A stretch of DNA of 46,265 bases from assembly GCA_030533315.1 (NCBI GenBank), contig JAUNJL010000015.1, positions 1-46,265 of the forward strand, written 5' to 3'. A program made the position numbers and the translations under genes. The stretch's first letter is position 1, and each line of letters starts with the position of its first letter. Below are positions 17,534-25,991 of the stretch, in pieces. The stretch is from Eubacteriales bacterium. Its GTDB lineage: Bacteria; Bacillota_A; Clostridia; Lachnospirales; Lachnospiraceae. The notes under the pieces were generated by a model that did not search any database, was not told the origin of the DNA, and was given only the letters and a program-made list of their open reading frames with translations.

Positions 17534-18907
17534 ATGCAGACGAGGCAGGTTGATTTTTCTAAGGGAAGTGTCACACAAAATATCATCCGGGTGGCGGTGC
17601 CCATGCTGGCGGCGCAGATTTTGAATCTGATGTATAACATCGTAGATCGGATCTACATAGGGAAGATACCGGGGGAAGGGATCCTGGCGCTGGGAGGTGT
17701 CGGACTGTGTTTTCCCTTTATTTCTCTGATTACGGCCTTTACCAATCTGTACGGGGCGGGAGGCGCCCCTCTGTGCTCCATTGAGCGGGGACGGGGGGAT
17801 CAGGAGGAAGCGGAGGCGATCATGAATACGTCCTTTTGGCTGCTGGTGATCACGGGAGCGGCTGTGACGGCTTTGGGAAGTGCTTTTTGCGGCCAGATCC
17901 TGATTTTGTTTGGCGCCACCGACACGTCGCTGCCTTATGCCCTGTCCTATATGCGGATCCTGCTGCTGGGGACCATTTTTTCCATGGCCGCTCTTGGTAT
18001 GAACCCCTTCATCAATGCTCAGGGCTTTGCCAGCGTGGGCATGGGGACGATTTTTCTTGGTACTGCGGCGAACATTCTGCTGGATCCCATCTTTATTTTT
18101 CTTTTAGACCTTGGGGTGGAGGGGGCTGCCTGGGCGACGGTCTGCTCCCAGATCCTGTCGGCGGTATTTGCCATGAGGTTCCTGTTAAGCGGCAGGGCGG
18201 AGCTGCGCATCAGGCTGAAAGGAAGACCGTCTCTGGAAAAAAGGCGTGTCTCGAATATCATTGGACTGGGAAGCGCCAGCTTTGTGATGCAGTGTACGAA
18301 TAGCCTGGTACAGATCGCCTGCAACAACATGCTGGGAAGCTTTGGGGGAGATATCTATATTTCCGCCATGACGATCATCAATTCTGTCCGTCAGATTCTA
18401 GACACCCCGGTGCTGGCGATCGCCGACGGTGCGTCCCCCATCCTAAGCTATAACTACGGGGCGAAGAGGTATGAGAACGTGAAAAAGGCGATCCGTGTGG
18501 TCACGGTGTCGGCCCTTGTCTATACGGCCATCGTCTGGGGGCTTATTTTATGGCTGCCGGAGCTGTTCATCGGAATCTTCAATGACGACCCTTCACTTTT
18601 GGCGGTTGCCGTGCCTGCCCTGCATATTTATTTTTTCGCCTTCATCTTTCAGGCGCTGCAGTACAGCGGGCAGACGGTGTTCAAGTCCCTTAACAAAAAG
18701 AGGCAGGCGATCTTCTTCTCTCTGCTGCGGAAGGTGGTGATCGTGGTGCCGCTGACCTTTATTCTGCCGCGCCTGTGGCAGCTTGGGGCAAAGGGGGTGT
18801 TCCTTGCGGAGCCCATTTCCAATGTTCTGGGCGGGACTGCCTGCTTTTTGACAATGATCTGTATGATATTTCCAGAGCTTTCCGGGAAGAAAAGCAGTTC
18901 TGTCTGA
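17534..18907 (+). CDS. MATE family multidrug/Na+ antiporter
   Basis: A 457-residue membrane protein with about twelve hydrophobic segments and the duplicated MATE layout. Family hallmarks are the N-terminal VTQNIIRVAVPMLAAQILNLMYNIVDRIYIG, the GGVGLCFPF segment and, in the second half, FGGDIYISAMTIINSVRQ and DGASPILSYNYGAKRY. MATE proteins export cationic compounds in exchange for Na+ or H+. The ATG at 17534 gives the usual short N-terminus before the first helix; a GTG at 17507 in the same frame, with a better AGGAGG site, would add nine residues. It is a single-gene unit between terminators. Confidence 0.9.
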   Translation: MQTRQVDFSKGSVTQNIIRVAVPMLAAQILNLMYNIVDRIYIGKIPGEGILALGGVGLCFPFISLITAFTNLYGAGGAPLCSIERGRGDQEEAEAIMNTSFWLLVITGAAVTALGSAFCGQILILFGATDTSLPYALSYMRILLLGTIFSMAALGMNPFINAQGFASVGMGTIFLGTAANILLDPIFIFLLDLGVEGAAWATVCSQILSAVFAMRFLLSGRAELRIRLKGRPSLEKRRVSNIIGLGSASFVMQCTNSLVQIACNNMLGSFGGDIYISAMTIINSVRQILDTPVLAIADGASPILSYNYGAKRYENVKKAIRVVTVSALVYTAIVWGLILWLPELFIGIFNDDPSLLAVAVPALHIYFFAFIFQALQYSGQTVFKSLNKKRQAIFFSLLRKVVIVVPLTFILPRLWQLGAKGVFLAEPISNVLGGTACFLTMICMIFPELSGKKSSSV

Positions 18908-18975
18908 GCTTTTTGCTTTCCATCTCTTTTCCCGGAAATACGCGTTCATTTATCAAAAAATATCCGCCCTTCGGC

Positions 18976-19005
18976 TTGTCGAACCGGCATGGGATGGTAT
19001 ATAGT
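18976..19005 (+). promoter_or_regulatory. Putative SigA-type promoter before the DJ-1-like gene
   Basis: TTGTCG (18976-18981), an 18-base spacer and TATAGT (19000-19005). The terminator-like hairpin at 19016 lies about ten bases downstream, so a transcript started here would meet it at once. Either that is attenuation, or the terminator belongs to the MATE transcript and this promoter is false. Confidence 0.4.
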
Positions 19006-19015
19006 ATAGATACCA

Positions 19016-19047
19016 AAGGGGACTCCCTGGTTCCCTTATTTTTTTTT
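19016..19047 (+). terminator. Terminator or attenuator
   Basis: AAGGGGAC (19016-19023) pairs with GTTCCCTT (19030-19037), including one G-T pair, followed by a T-rich run broken by one A. It ends 110-140 bp after the MATE stop and just before GGAGGAG, the ribosome site of the next gene. Confidence 0.6.
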
Positions 19048-19064
19048 GCGGAGGAGACGGTATC

Positions 19065-19649
19065 ATGGTTGTCAATATACTGCTGTTTGATGATTTTGAA
19101 ACGATGGATGCCTTTATACCGGCACAGATATTTGGGATGAAAAAGGAGTCCTTCTACATGCGCCTGCTGTCTAAGCAGGGTGGGCTTGTGACCAGCGCAC
19201 AGGGCGTCAAGGTTTGGACGGAGCCTCTCAATCCTGTGGAAATCGAGGATATCCTGGTGGTGCCTGGAGGCTGCGGAGCCAAACGATTGTTTTATCTGGA
19301 TAGGGAGGCGCAGTCTCTGTTCAAAAAGGCGGCGGAAAATTCGGATTATTGTCTCTCCATCGGGGAGGGCATCGGGCTTTTGGTCCAGACCGGCGTTTTG
19401 TATCACCGCATTGTGGCGGACACGCCTCTGGACGAAGACTGGAAGCGCATGTTTCATGCCGGGGTGGAGAGGGTGCCGGATGTTCGCTGGGTTGCCGATG
19501 GAAAGTTTTATTCCTGCTCCTCGGCGCTGAAAAGCGTGGACATGATCCTGGACGTGATTTCGGACTGCCTGGATGTGGAGGACGCCCGTTCGATCGCAGA
19601 TAAGCTGGAATTTGTATGGGATACCTCAGAAAACGGGGTTGTTCGGTAG
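19065..19649 (+). CDS. DJ-1/PfpI superfamily protein lacking the nucleophile Cys
   Basis: A 194-residue protein of the glutamine amidotransferase-like DJ-1/PfpI fold: NILLFDDFETMDAF, then GLVTSAQGVKV, DILVVPGGCGAKR and the nucleophile-elbow region YCLSIGEGIGLL. In active relatives the elbow reads S-x-C-T/E-G; here Gly100 occupies the cysteine position. It therefore probably does not act as a Cys hydrolase or deglycase and may bind a ligand, like the transcriptional-regulator subgroup but without its HTH domain. GGAGGAGA precedes the ATG. It is transcribed alone or from the promoter-attenuator directly upstream. Confidence 0.7.
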   Translation: MVVNILLFDDFETMDAFIPAQIFGMKKESFYMRLLSKQGGLVTSAQGVKVWTEPLNPVEIEDILVVPGGCGAKRLFYLDREAQSLFKKAAENSDYCLSIGEGIGLLVQTGVLYHRIVADTPLDEDWKRMFHAGVERVPDVRWVADGKFYSCSSALKSVDMILDVISDCLDVEDARSIADKLEFVWDTSENGVVR

Positions 19650-19875
19650 GGGGGCGCCGGCTTGAGGCCGCATTTTTCGGTAAAGAAGGGGACGATCCCA
19701 TGAGCCCTGCCCTTTTTCGTGCATTTTCAACGAAAACTGCCTGGCAGAAATGTGCATTTTTAGGAATGCCAGATGTGATGTTCTGTGCTAAAATAGGGCT
19801 GATAAAACAGACGATCCCAGAGCGTTCTGCCTGGGATGGACTGTAAGAACACAAAACAGACAGAAAGTGAGCTGC

Positions 19876-21576
19876 ATGAAAAAGAATAAGACATTCATAA
19901 ATTACTCTGATTACTTATTTTACCTGATCCTTTTCCTGCTGCTGATCAGCGTATTTTTTGTGGCGTTTCTGTTTCCCCGGCGGAATCTGGGCTTCCGCCA
20001 GGAGAAAGCCGTGCTCCTGAAAAATACCTGGGAGATATCCTGGGATGAAACCAGCATTTCAGATACCCTTCCGGCCAGGATCACCAAGAGCGGACTCTCC
20101 CCCGTTTACATGAGTGCCGCCCTGCCTCCCATGGAGGTCGACGGAGACCACATTCTCTTTTGGTCCAGGCAGAGCCGCAGCATCGTGACGCTGGACGGGC
20201 AGGTGATCTGGGACAGCGGCGAGGCGGTGACAAGGCCCTTTGTTTTTTCTCTGGGGTCCTTTTGGAACTGTGTCAGGCTTCCTTATGGATGGGAGGGCAA
20301 AACCCTCTGCATCCAGATGATCCCGGGCATTGACGATCCCGCCGTGGTGGAGGAGCTTCCGTCGGTGTATTTTGGCACCAGGTCGGCCTTTTTGTACAAG
20401 CTTTTGGGGGAAAGCGCCTTTACGGTCACCATCTGCGTCTTCCTGTTCATCTGGGGAGTATATTATATGGCCAGCGGCCTGTACACCGCCCATGTCAAAA
20501 AGGCAAAGCAGATATTCTTTTTGGGCGCCTTCGCTTTTTGCATGGGGCTGTGGATGCTGCTGGAATGCAGGGTCATGCAGGTGTTTATCAACAATCACGT
20601 GCTCATCGCCTACCTGTCCCATATTTCCTTTGAGCTGGTTCCCATTCTTGGGGTGCGCTTTTTCCTTTCCTACGAGGGTATCGGAAAAAAGAGGTATATG
20701 CAGGCCCTTTATCTGTATGGGATCCTGCAGTTTGCCTTTATCCGGATCACCAGCTGTGCCGGTCTGTGGTATGAGCACCAGCTCCAGTTTCTCGTTCGCT
20801 TCTACATCATAGCCGCTGTTTTGGGCCTGGCCTTCACAGAGTGGTCCCTGTACCGGGAAAAGAAGCTTTTTGAGGAAAAAAGCCAGATTTACGGCCTGGG
20901 GATCCTGCTGGTCAGCACGGTGGCGGAGCTGGTGCATTTTTATGTGTTTTCCAAAGCAAAAAGCGGCACTGTCCTTCAGGCAGGCATCCTGGTCTTTGTG
21001 TGCGTTACGGGCATCCGTATCGCCATTGAAGGCCGCCATCTTCGCTCTGAGGCTCTGGAGAGGGAGACCCTGGCCAGGATCGCCTATGAGGACGGCCTGA
21101 CACATCTGGGTAACCGTTTTGCCTTTGAGGAGGAGATGAGCCGTCTCCGGGAGGGCAGCGAAAGGCAGGTGGCCATTCTTCTCGCCGACATTGATGATCT
21201 TAAGTACATCAACGACAATTTTGGGCATTTGGCGGGGGATCAGGCCATTTGCACCCTGGCGGGGCTGTTGTCTGACACGGCTCATGGTTCCCTGAAAGCC
21301 TATCGCATTGGCGGAGATGAGTTCTGCGTGATCTCTCATCAGCTTTCCCAGGATCAGGTGCAGAGGCTGGTGGAGAATCTGAAAAGGAAGATCGGCAGGC
21401 AGAGGTTGGAGTATCCCTTCCGAGTTTCCATCGGCTCCTCCTTCGGGCCGACCTCAAGGATCGATCAGCTTTTCCGCATGGCGGACGAGGCCATGTACCG
21501 CTGTAAGCGACGCTCCAAGCATCCCGGCAGGGAGTCTCTCCTGGAGGGGGCCATTCCCGGGGAGCCCTTGGAATGA
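19876..21576 (+). CDS. Membrane diguanylate cyclase (7TM-GGDEF)
   Basis: A 566-residue protein. One N-terminal helix (YLFYLILFLLLISVFFVAFLF) is followed by an outside domain of about 140 residues with a jelly-roll (7TMR-DISM-like) look, then about seven membrane segments, and a C-terminal GGDEF domain from about residue 410. The catalytic motif RIGGDEFC is intact (GGDEF at 479-483), and LADIDDLKYINDNFGH gives the metal and nucleotide residues, so it should make cyclic-di-GMP. No RxxD inhibitory site is seen just upstream of GGDEF. ATG 19876 is chosen over the GTG nine bases earlier. It is a single gene; its signal is unknown. Confidence 0.87.
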   Translation: MKKNKTFINYSDYLFYLILFLLLISVFFVAFLFPRRNLGFRQEKAVLLKNTWEISWDETSISDTLPARITKSGLSPVYMSAALPPMEVDGDHILFWSRQSRSIVTLDGQVIWDSGEAVTRPFVFSLGSFWNCVRLPYGWEGKTLCIQMIPGIDDPAVVEELPSVYFGTRSAFLYKLLGESAFTVTICVFLFIWGVYYMASGLYTAHVKKAKQIFFLGAFAFCMGLWMLLECRVMQVFINNHVLIAYLSHISFELVPILGVRFFLSYEGIGKKRYMQALYLYGILQFAFIRITSCAGLWYEHQLQFLVRFYIIAAVLGLAFTEWSLYREKKLFEEKSQIYGLGILLVSTVAELVHFYVFSKAKSGTVLQAGILVFVCVTGIRIAIEGRHLRSEALERETLARIAYEDGLTHLGNRFAFEEEMSRLREGSERQVAILLADIDDLKYINDNFGHLAGDQAICTLAGLLSDTAHGSLKAYRIGGDEFCVISHQLSQDQVQRLVENLKRKIGRQRLEYPFRVSIGSSFGPTSRIDQLFRMADEAMYRCKRRSKHPGRESLLEGAIPGEPLE

Positions 21577-21674
21577 CAGGGCCCTTTGAGCCTTGTTTTT
21601 GGCGGTGGATGGGCCAGATATGGGAAGGGCTGCTTTTTTCGCATATTTTCTGCATATTTATAAAAATATTATGA

Positions 21675-21703
21675 TTGTTTTTGGCCAAAAGGTATGGTAG
21701 AAT
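21675..21703 (+). promoter_or_regulatory. Putative promoter of the symporter gene
   Basis: TTGTTT (21675-21680), a 17-base spacer and TAGAAT (21698-21703). It leads into a 150-base leader with the hairpin at 21730 and ends at the AAGGAGGAG ribosome site of the symporter. Confidence 0.5.
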
Positions 21704-21729
21704 ACCGCTGTAAACGATTATGACAGGAC

Positions 21730-21767
21730 AGCGGAGTCCGAGATATAGATGTCCTGGACTCCGCTTT
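21730..21767 (+). terminator. Terminator-like hairpin in the symporter leader
   Basis: AGCGGAGTCC (21730-21739) pairs perfectly with GGACTCCGCT (21756-21765), followed by a short T run. It lies about 20-25 bases downstream of the predicted start point, between promoter and gene, so it may be an attenuator; otherwise it ends the GGDEF transcript. Confidence 0.6.
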
Positions 21768-21863
21768 TGTGTATGTGCCAAAGAGAAATACGGACGTTGC
21801 TTTTTAGTAGGGGGGCAGACCGGTCCAGTCATAATGAGGAACAACATCAAGGAGGAGTAGAGT

Positions 21864-23291
21864 ATGCAGATTCAAATTGTTCCATTGATCATTGTCGTTT
21901 CATATCTGGCAGGTATGATGCTGATCGGTCTTATCGTCGGTAAGCTCCATATCAAGGACAGCAAGGACTACATGCTGGCAGGAAGACGCATGGGTCTGTT
22001 CATGGTTGCTTTTTCTCTGTCTGCAAACAATGTAGGAGGAGGAAGCACCACCGGACTTGCCCAGAAGGCTTTTGGTGATTGGGGAATGAGCGCTGTGTGG
22101 TACGTGCTCGCAGCATCTGTGGCCATGATTCCCCTGGCCTACTTTGCACCGAAGATCCGGGAGACCATGGCGGTCACCATCCCCGAGGTGGTTGGAAGGA
22201 GATTTGGAAAGGGTGCGGGCACCTTTACGGCTGTTCTGAGCATCCTGTCCCTGTTCTGTCTGACGTCCTCTCAGATCGCAGCGTCCGGTTCCGTGGTATC
22301 CACCCTCACCGGCATTCCCACGAACGTTTCTCTGGTCATTGCGGGGGCGGTGGTGATCCTTTATACCACCTTTGGAGGGATGATCGCAGACCAGATTTCT
22401 GACCTGATCCAGTTTATCATCATCCTGGTTGGCCTTGCCGTTGCCACGCCCTTTGTCATCAATGGGTGCGGCGGATGGGAAGCGATCTCCGCAGCCCTTC
22501 CGCCGGTTCAGCTTGATTTTGCCAAGATCGGCTGGGTGACCATCATCGGGTACATATTCAATTATTTCTGTACCTTCCTGGCAGGTCCCGAGATGGTCTC
22601 TCGTTTTGAGACTGCAAAGGATGAGAAGACGGCCCGGAACGCTTCCCTGCTTTCCGCTGTCCTGATGGCGGCTATGTCCGTATTCCCCACACTGCTGGGT
22701 CTGGCGGCTCTTTCCATGCAGGATTCCATTCCTAATCTTGCACCCAATGGAAGCAATGCCATGATGGCTGTTGCAAGCGTGTATGCACCGGAGTTTATCG
22801 TAGGTCTTATTTCGGCGGCGATTATCTGTGCCACCATGTCCTCTGCGGATTCAAACCTGTTGTGTATGTCCACAATGGTGATGAATGACCTTTATCTTGC
22901 GTCCGGTAAAAAGAGTCTGACAGAGAAGCAGATCATCTTTTATACCCGCGCCTGCAATGTTATTTCTGCGCTGATCGCCATGGGAATCTCTATGGCGGGC
23001 GTATCCATCGTTATGATGAATACCTTCGCCTTTGGCGTCCGCTGCGCCGGACCCTTTGCGGCATACGGGCTTGGACTTGTTGTGCCGAAGGCGACGAAGC
23101 ATTCAGGGATCGCATCCCTGGCCGTGGGTACGGTCAGCTTCTGCATCTGGCAGGTACTCAGCGGAGGCGGATTCCTGTTTGGGATCCTTCCCGTGGTATT
23201 CGGCTGCGGAATGGGCGTGCTGGCCTTTTTCCTGGTAAACCTGATCGAGTGGAAGGCAGGCGTGAAGCCGGCTCCGTCCGCATATAAGTAA
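21864..23291 (+). CDS. Sodium:solute symporter (SSS family)
   Basis: A 475-residue membrane protein with about 13 helices of the LeuT-fold SSS family (PutP/PanF-like). Helix 1 carries the unwound, Na+-binding region (FSLSANNVGGGSTTGLAQKAFGDWGMS), and the family-type segment AAIICATMSSADSNLLCMSTMVMNDL supplies the Na2-site serines. It imports an organic solute with Na+; the substrate cannot be predicted. GGAGGAG lies six bases before the ATG. It is the only gene between a leader hairpin and the downstream terminator. Confidence 0.88.
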   Translation: MQIQIVPLIIVVSYLAGMMLIGLIVGKLHIKDSKDYMLAGRRMGLFMVAFSLSANNVGGGSTTGLAQKAFGDWGMSAVWYVLAASVAMIPLAYFAPKIRETMAVTIPEVVGRRFGKGAGTFTAVLSILSLFCLTSSQIAASGSVVSTLTGIPTNVSLVIAGAVVILYTTFGGMIADQISDLIQFIIILVGLAVATPFVINGCGGWEAISAALPPVQLDFAKIGWVTIIGYIFNYFCTFLAGPEMVSRFETAKDEKTARNASLLSAVLMAAMSVFPTLLGLAALSMQDSIPNLAPNGSNAMMAVASVYAPEFIVGLISAAIICATMSSADSNLLCMSTMVMNDLYLASGKKSLTEKQIIFYTRACNVISALIAMGISMAGVSIVMMNTFAFGVRCAGPFAAYGLGLVVPKATKHSGIASLAVGTVSFCIWQVLSGGGFLFGILPVVFGCGMGVLAFFLVNLIEWKAGVKPAPSAYK

Positions 23292-23334
23292 GGAGCGCTG
23301 GGATTCGGAGACGCCTTTTGAAGGCTGGATAAGA

Positions 23335-23439
23335 TCCAAGGCGGCTTGCCTTGGAGGAGTTTTAGGCAACGTCACGATCGTAGGGGCTTTTGCCCCCAAA
23401 AGAAAAAATCGCTGGAGCAGTGGGCTTCAGCGATTTTTT
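23335..23439. terminator. Bidirectional terminator region after the symporter
   Basis: AAAAAATCGCTGGAG (23403-23417) pairs with CTTCAGCGATTTTTT (23425-23439) across a seven-base loop, with one G-T pair. A and T runs on both sides let it stop both the symporter and the leftward chromate genes. Just before it lie two shorter hairpins, CCAAGGC/GCCTTGG near 23336 and GGGGC/GCCCC near 23382. Confidence 0.8.
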
Positions 23440-23510
23440 TTTCGGGGAGTCATGATTGGGGATGGCTCCCTGGCAAAGGGAAGAGGCCAAGGGCTTTTTT
23501 CTGCCGGGCC

Positions 23511-24080
23511 TTATATGTGGGAGACGGTGTAGAAGAGAAGCTCCATGAGGCCGCACAGCACCATGACGAGGATGGGGTTCATCTTCAGCCGTCGGAGCAT
23601 GAACAGGCCTGCGGAAAAATAGGCGATCATACGGAAATTGATGTGGCTTGCGGCCAGGGAGAAGACTCCGTCCGCAAAGAAGGAGGAGACCAGGATCAGG
23701 CATCCGGCCTTCGCAATCATGGCGACGACGGCGGGGCGCAGGGCGGAGAGGCATCCCTGAAGAATGGCCATATGGTTGTACTTGGTGTAAAGGTAGGCGA
23801 GGACGGTGACAAAGATGCAGGAGGGGAGGATGCATCCCAAGGTTGCCACGACGGCTCCCAGGGGACCGGCCGTCTGTGTGCCCACAAAGGTGGCGGCGTT
23901 CACCGCAATGGGACCCGGAGTCATCTCCGCAATGGTGACCAGATTCCCAAAGGTGGTCATGTCGATCCAGGAATGTAGGGTGACCACCTGTTCCTGGATC
24001 AGAGGCATGGCGGCGTAGCCCCCGCCAAAGCTGAAGCAGCCGATCTGAAGAAAACTGAAAAATAACTGAAGGTAGATCAT
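23511..24080 (-). CDS. Chromate transporter subunit, second gene
   Basis: A 189-residue half-size ChrA (CHR family) protein. Family motifs are FFSFLQIGCFSFGGGYAAMPLIQEQVV near the N-terminus, then MTPGPIAVNAATFVG and GCILPSCIFVTVLAYLY. Half-size CHR proteins work as pairs and export chromate or a related anion. I start it at the ATG overlapping the stop of the upstream gene as ATGA (24077-24080); a longer frame to 24179 has no ribosome site and lies inside that gene. Confidence 0.85.
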   Translation of the reverse strand: MIYLQLFFSFLQIGCFSFGGGYAAMPLIQEQVVTLHSWIDMTTFGNLVTIAEMTPGPIAVNAATFVGTQTAGPLGAVVATLGCILPSCIFVTVLAYLYTKYNHMAILQGCLSALRPAVVAMIAKAGCLILVSSFFADGVFSLAASHINFRMIAYFSAGLFMLRRLKMNPILVMVLCGLMELLFYTVSHI

Positions 24081-24655
24081 GATCTGCGGTTCCTCCTTTC
24101 TGTGGCCACGGTCCGCAGGGCTCCAAAGAGGGCCGTGCACAGGATGATGTAGATGACGTTTATTTTCAGGAAATAGCACAAAATAAAGCTGAGGATCATA
24201 ATGAAGATCTGGACGTACTCTTTTCCCTTGACGATCTTCACGGCCATGTCAAAGACAACGGAGGTGATGACGGCTCCCACGCCGGCGGTCATACCCGAGA
24301 GAAGGGCAGACACGTAGGGATTGGTGATGAAGGCGTCGTAGATCAGGGAGATGGAGGAGAGGATGACCATGGGAGGGATGATGGCTCCCAGCACGGAAAT
24401 CAGTACGCCGGGGACGCCGGCCAGCTTATAGCCGATCACGATGGCCCCATTTACGGCGATGGCCCCCGGGGAAGATTGGGCGATGGCCACAAGGTCCAGG
24501 ATCTCGTCCTCCTGGATCCAGCCGTATTGGTTTACGAACTTGTCCTTCAGCAGGGTAATGATTACGTACCCTCCCCCAAAGGTAAAGGCACTTAGGTACA
24601 GGGTGGAGAGAAAAAGCTTTTTCAGGACAACGGACTTTTTTTCTGGAATGTTCAT
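24077..24655 (-). CDS. Chromate transporter subunit, first gene
   Basis: A 192-residue half-size ChrA protein, the partner of the gene that overlaps its stop. It shows LFLSTLYLSAFTFGGGYVIITLLKDKFV, DLVAIAQSSPGAIAVNGAIVIGYKLAG and several hydrophobic helices. AGGAAGAG lies before the ATG. Its promoter must lie in the divergent 421-bp gap shared with the LysR gene, so the LysR protein is the likely regulator of this pair, as is usual for divergent LysR arrangements. Confidence 0.85.
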   Translation of the reverse strand: MNIPEKKSVVLKKLFLSTLYLSAFTFGGGYVIITLLKDKFVNQYGWIQEDEILDLVAIAQSSPGAIAVNGAIVIGYKLAGVPGVLISVLGAIIPPMVILSSISLIYDAFITNPYVSALLSGMTAGVGAVITSVVFDMAVKIVKGKEYVQIFIMILSFILCYFLKINVIYIILCTALFGALRTVATERRNRRS

Positions 24656-25076
24656 GAGATGTATCTCTTCCTTTCTACTACAATATATTTATGGCTAATC
24701 TCCCTTACAGCCAGTAAGGAATGATCCATCTTGTTGCTTAAGCTGTATAATGGTGGAGCAATCGGTATATCGGTTCCTTTCTACTTTGAAGCTTTAAGAT
24801 CATGGTGGAGCTCCCCGGACAGGATGGCCGCCAGGGACTTGGGTTCTGTCTGGGAGCGGAATGATGAAAATGGGTAAGGCTGTATGCCGCAGGGCTCTGG
24901 ACGCTTTGGGGCGGCAGCCGTATTTTTTTGTCCCTCATTTGTCTCTTGCAGTATAGCAGTGATCCATATATAATTCAAATAATATGTTTATATATTTAAA
25001 TATAAGTAAATAATTATGTATACTGCCATCAGGCAGACGGCCGTTTTGGACGGAGAAGGATCAAGGGGGGAGACGC
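24656..25076. promoter_or_regulatory. Divergent intergenic region, chromate pair and LysR
   Basis: No gene is supported in these 421 bp. TTGCAG (24946-24951), a 17-base spacer and TATAAT (24969-24974) form a strong promoter toward lysR. An AT-rich, nearly palindromic tract follows (24975-25015), a plausible LysR binding site. AGGGGGG at 25063-25069 is the lysR ribosome site. I found no good promoter for the leftward pair. Confidence 0.55.
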
Positions 25077-25967
25077 ATGACACTTCGGCATTTATATGTA
25101 TTTACCACGGTGTACCAGGAGATGAGCATTACCAGGGCAGCCCAGAAGCTTTATATTTCCCAGCCGGGAGTGAGCCTTGCCATACGGGAATTGGAGGAGT
25201 ATTATCAGGTGTCCCTTTTTCACCGGATCAACCGAAAAATATTTCCCACGGAGAAGGGGGAGCTGCTGTATCAGTATGCCAGCCAGATCACGGAGCTGTC
25301 CAGGGAAACGGAACAGATGATGCGCCATCCGGAGATACCGCTGCATTTTCATATTGGGGCCAGCGTGACCATAGGAACCACGATTCTGCCCCAGGCGGTG
25401 AAGCGGTTCCAGGACCGATATGAAAACTGCGAGGTTCAGGTCACCATACAAAATTCCCGCAGCATCGAGCAGTCCGTGGTAAAAAATGAACAGGACATCG
25501 GCCTGGTGGAGGATCAGATCAAGAACAGCCAGCTGGTGGAAATCCCTTTTTGCCAGGATCCCTTTCATTTCATCTGCAGCTCCTCCCATCCTCTGGCAAA
25601 ACAAAGGGAGGTGTCCCTGGAGGAGATCTGCGCCTATCCATTTTTTTCCAGAGAAATCGGAAGCGCCAGCAGGGAGGTCCAGGACAGCTTCCTGAAGCTT
25701 CGCCAGATGAATTATCGGATCATGTGGGAGAGCAGCAGCAATCAGGCGGTGATCCGCGGACTGAAGATGCTGGATGGGATCGCCGTTTTTCCGGAAAGGC
25801 TTGTGGAAAGAGAGCTCAGGGAAGGGGAGCTGGTGATCCTTCCCTGCCAGCCGGAAGAATTTGACCGTCAGTTTTCGCTGATCTATCACAAACGAAAGAA
25901 TATGTCCCCTGTCTTTCAAAGCTTTATTGATATCCTGGTGGAGGAGGGCGGCCGTCCAGGTATTTGA
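25077..25967 (+). CDS. LysR family transcriptional regulator
   Basis: A 296-residue, full-length LysR-type regulator. The N-terminal winged HTH reads LRHLYVFTTVYQEMSITRAAQKL and then SQPGVSLAIRELEEYYQVSLFHR, followed by a helix linker and the two-lobed effector domain (HFHIGASVTIGTTILPQAVKRF). It is divergent from the chromate transporter pair and convergent with the LacI gene (24-bp gap). The former suggests it controls the transporter; LysR proteins also usually repress themselves. The effector is unknown. Confidence 0.88.
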   Translation: MTLRHLYVFTTVYQEMSITRAAQKLYISQPGVSLAIRELEEYYQVSLFHRINRKIFPTEKGELLYQYASQITELSRETEQMMRHPEIPLHFHIGASVTIGTTILPQAVKRFQDRYENCEVQVTIQNSRSIEQSVVKNEQDIGLVEDQIKNSQLVEIPFCQDPFHFICSSSHPLAKQREVSLEEICAYPFFSREIGSASREVQDSFLKLRQMNYRIMWESSSNQAVIRGLKMLDGIAVFPERLVERELREGELVILPCQPEEFDRQFSLIYHKRKNMSPVFQSFIDILVEEGGRPGI

Positions 25968-25991
25968 AGGGCAGAGGGACAGGATCAAGGC

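Noticed and set aside
20059..21339. Long minus-strand frame (426 codons) opposite the GGDEF gene
   Set aside because: Its sequence has no recognisable domain and it lies wholly opposite a clear 7TM-GGDEF gene; GC-rich codon use creates such frames.
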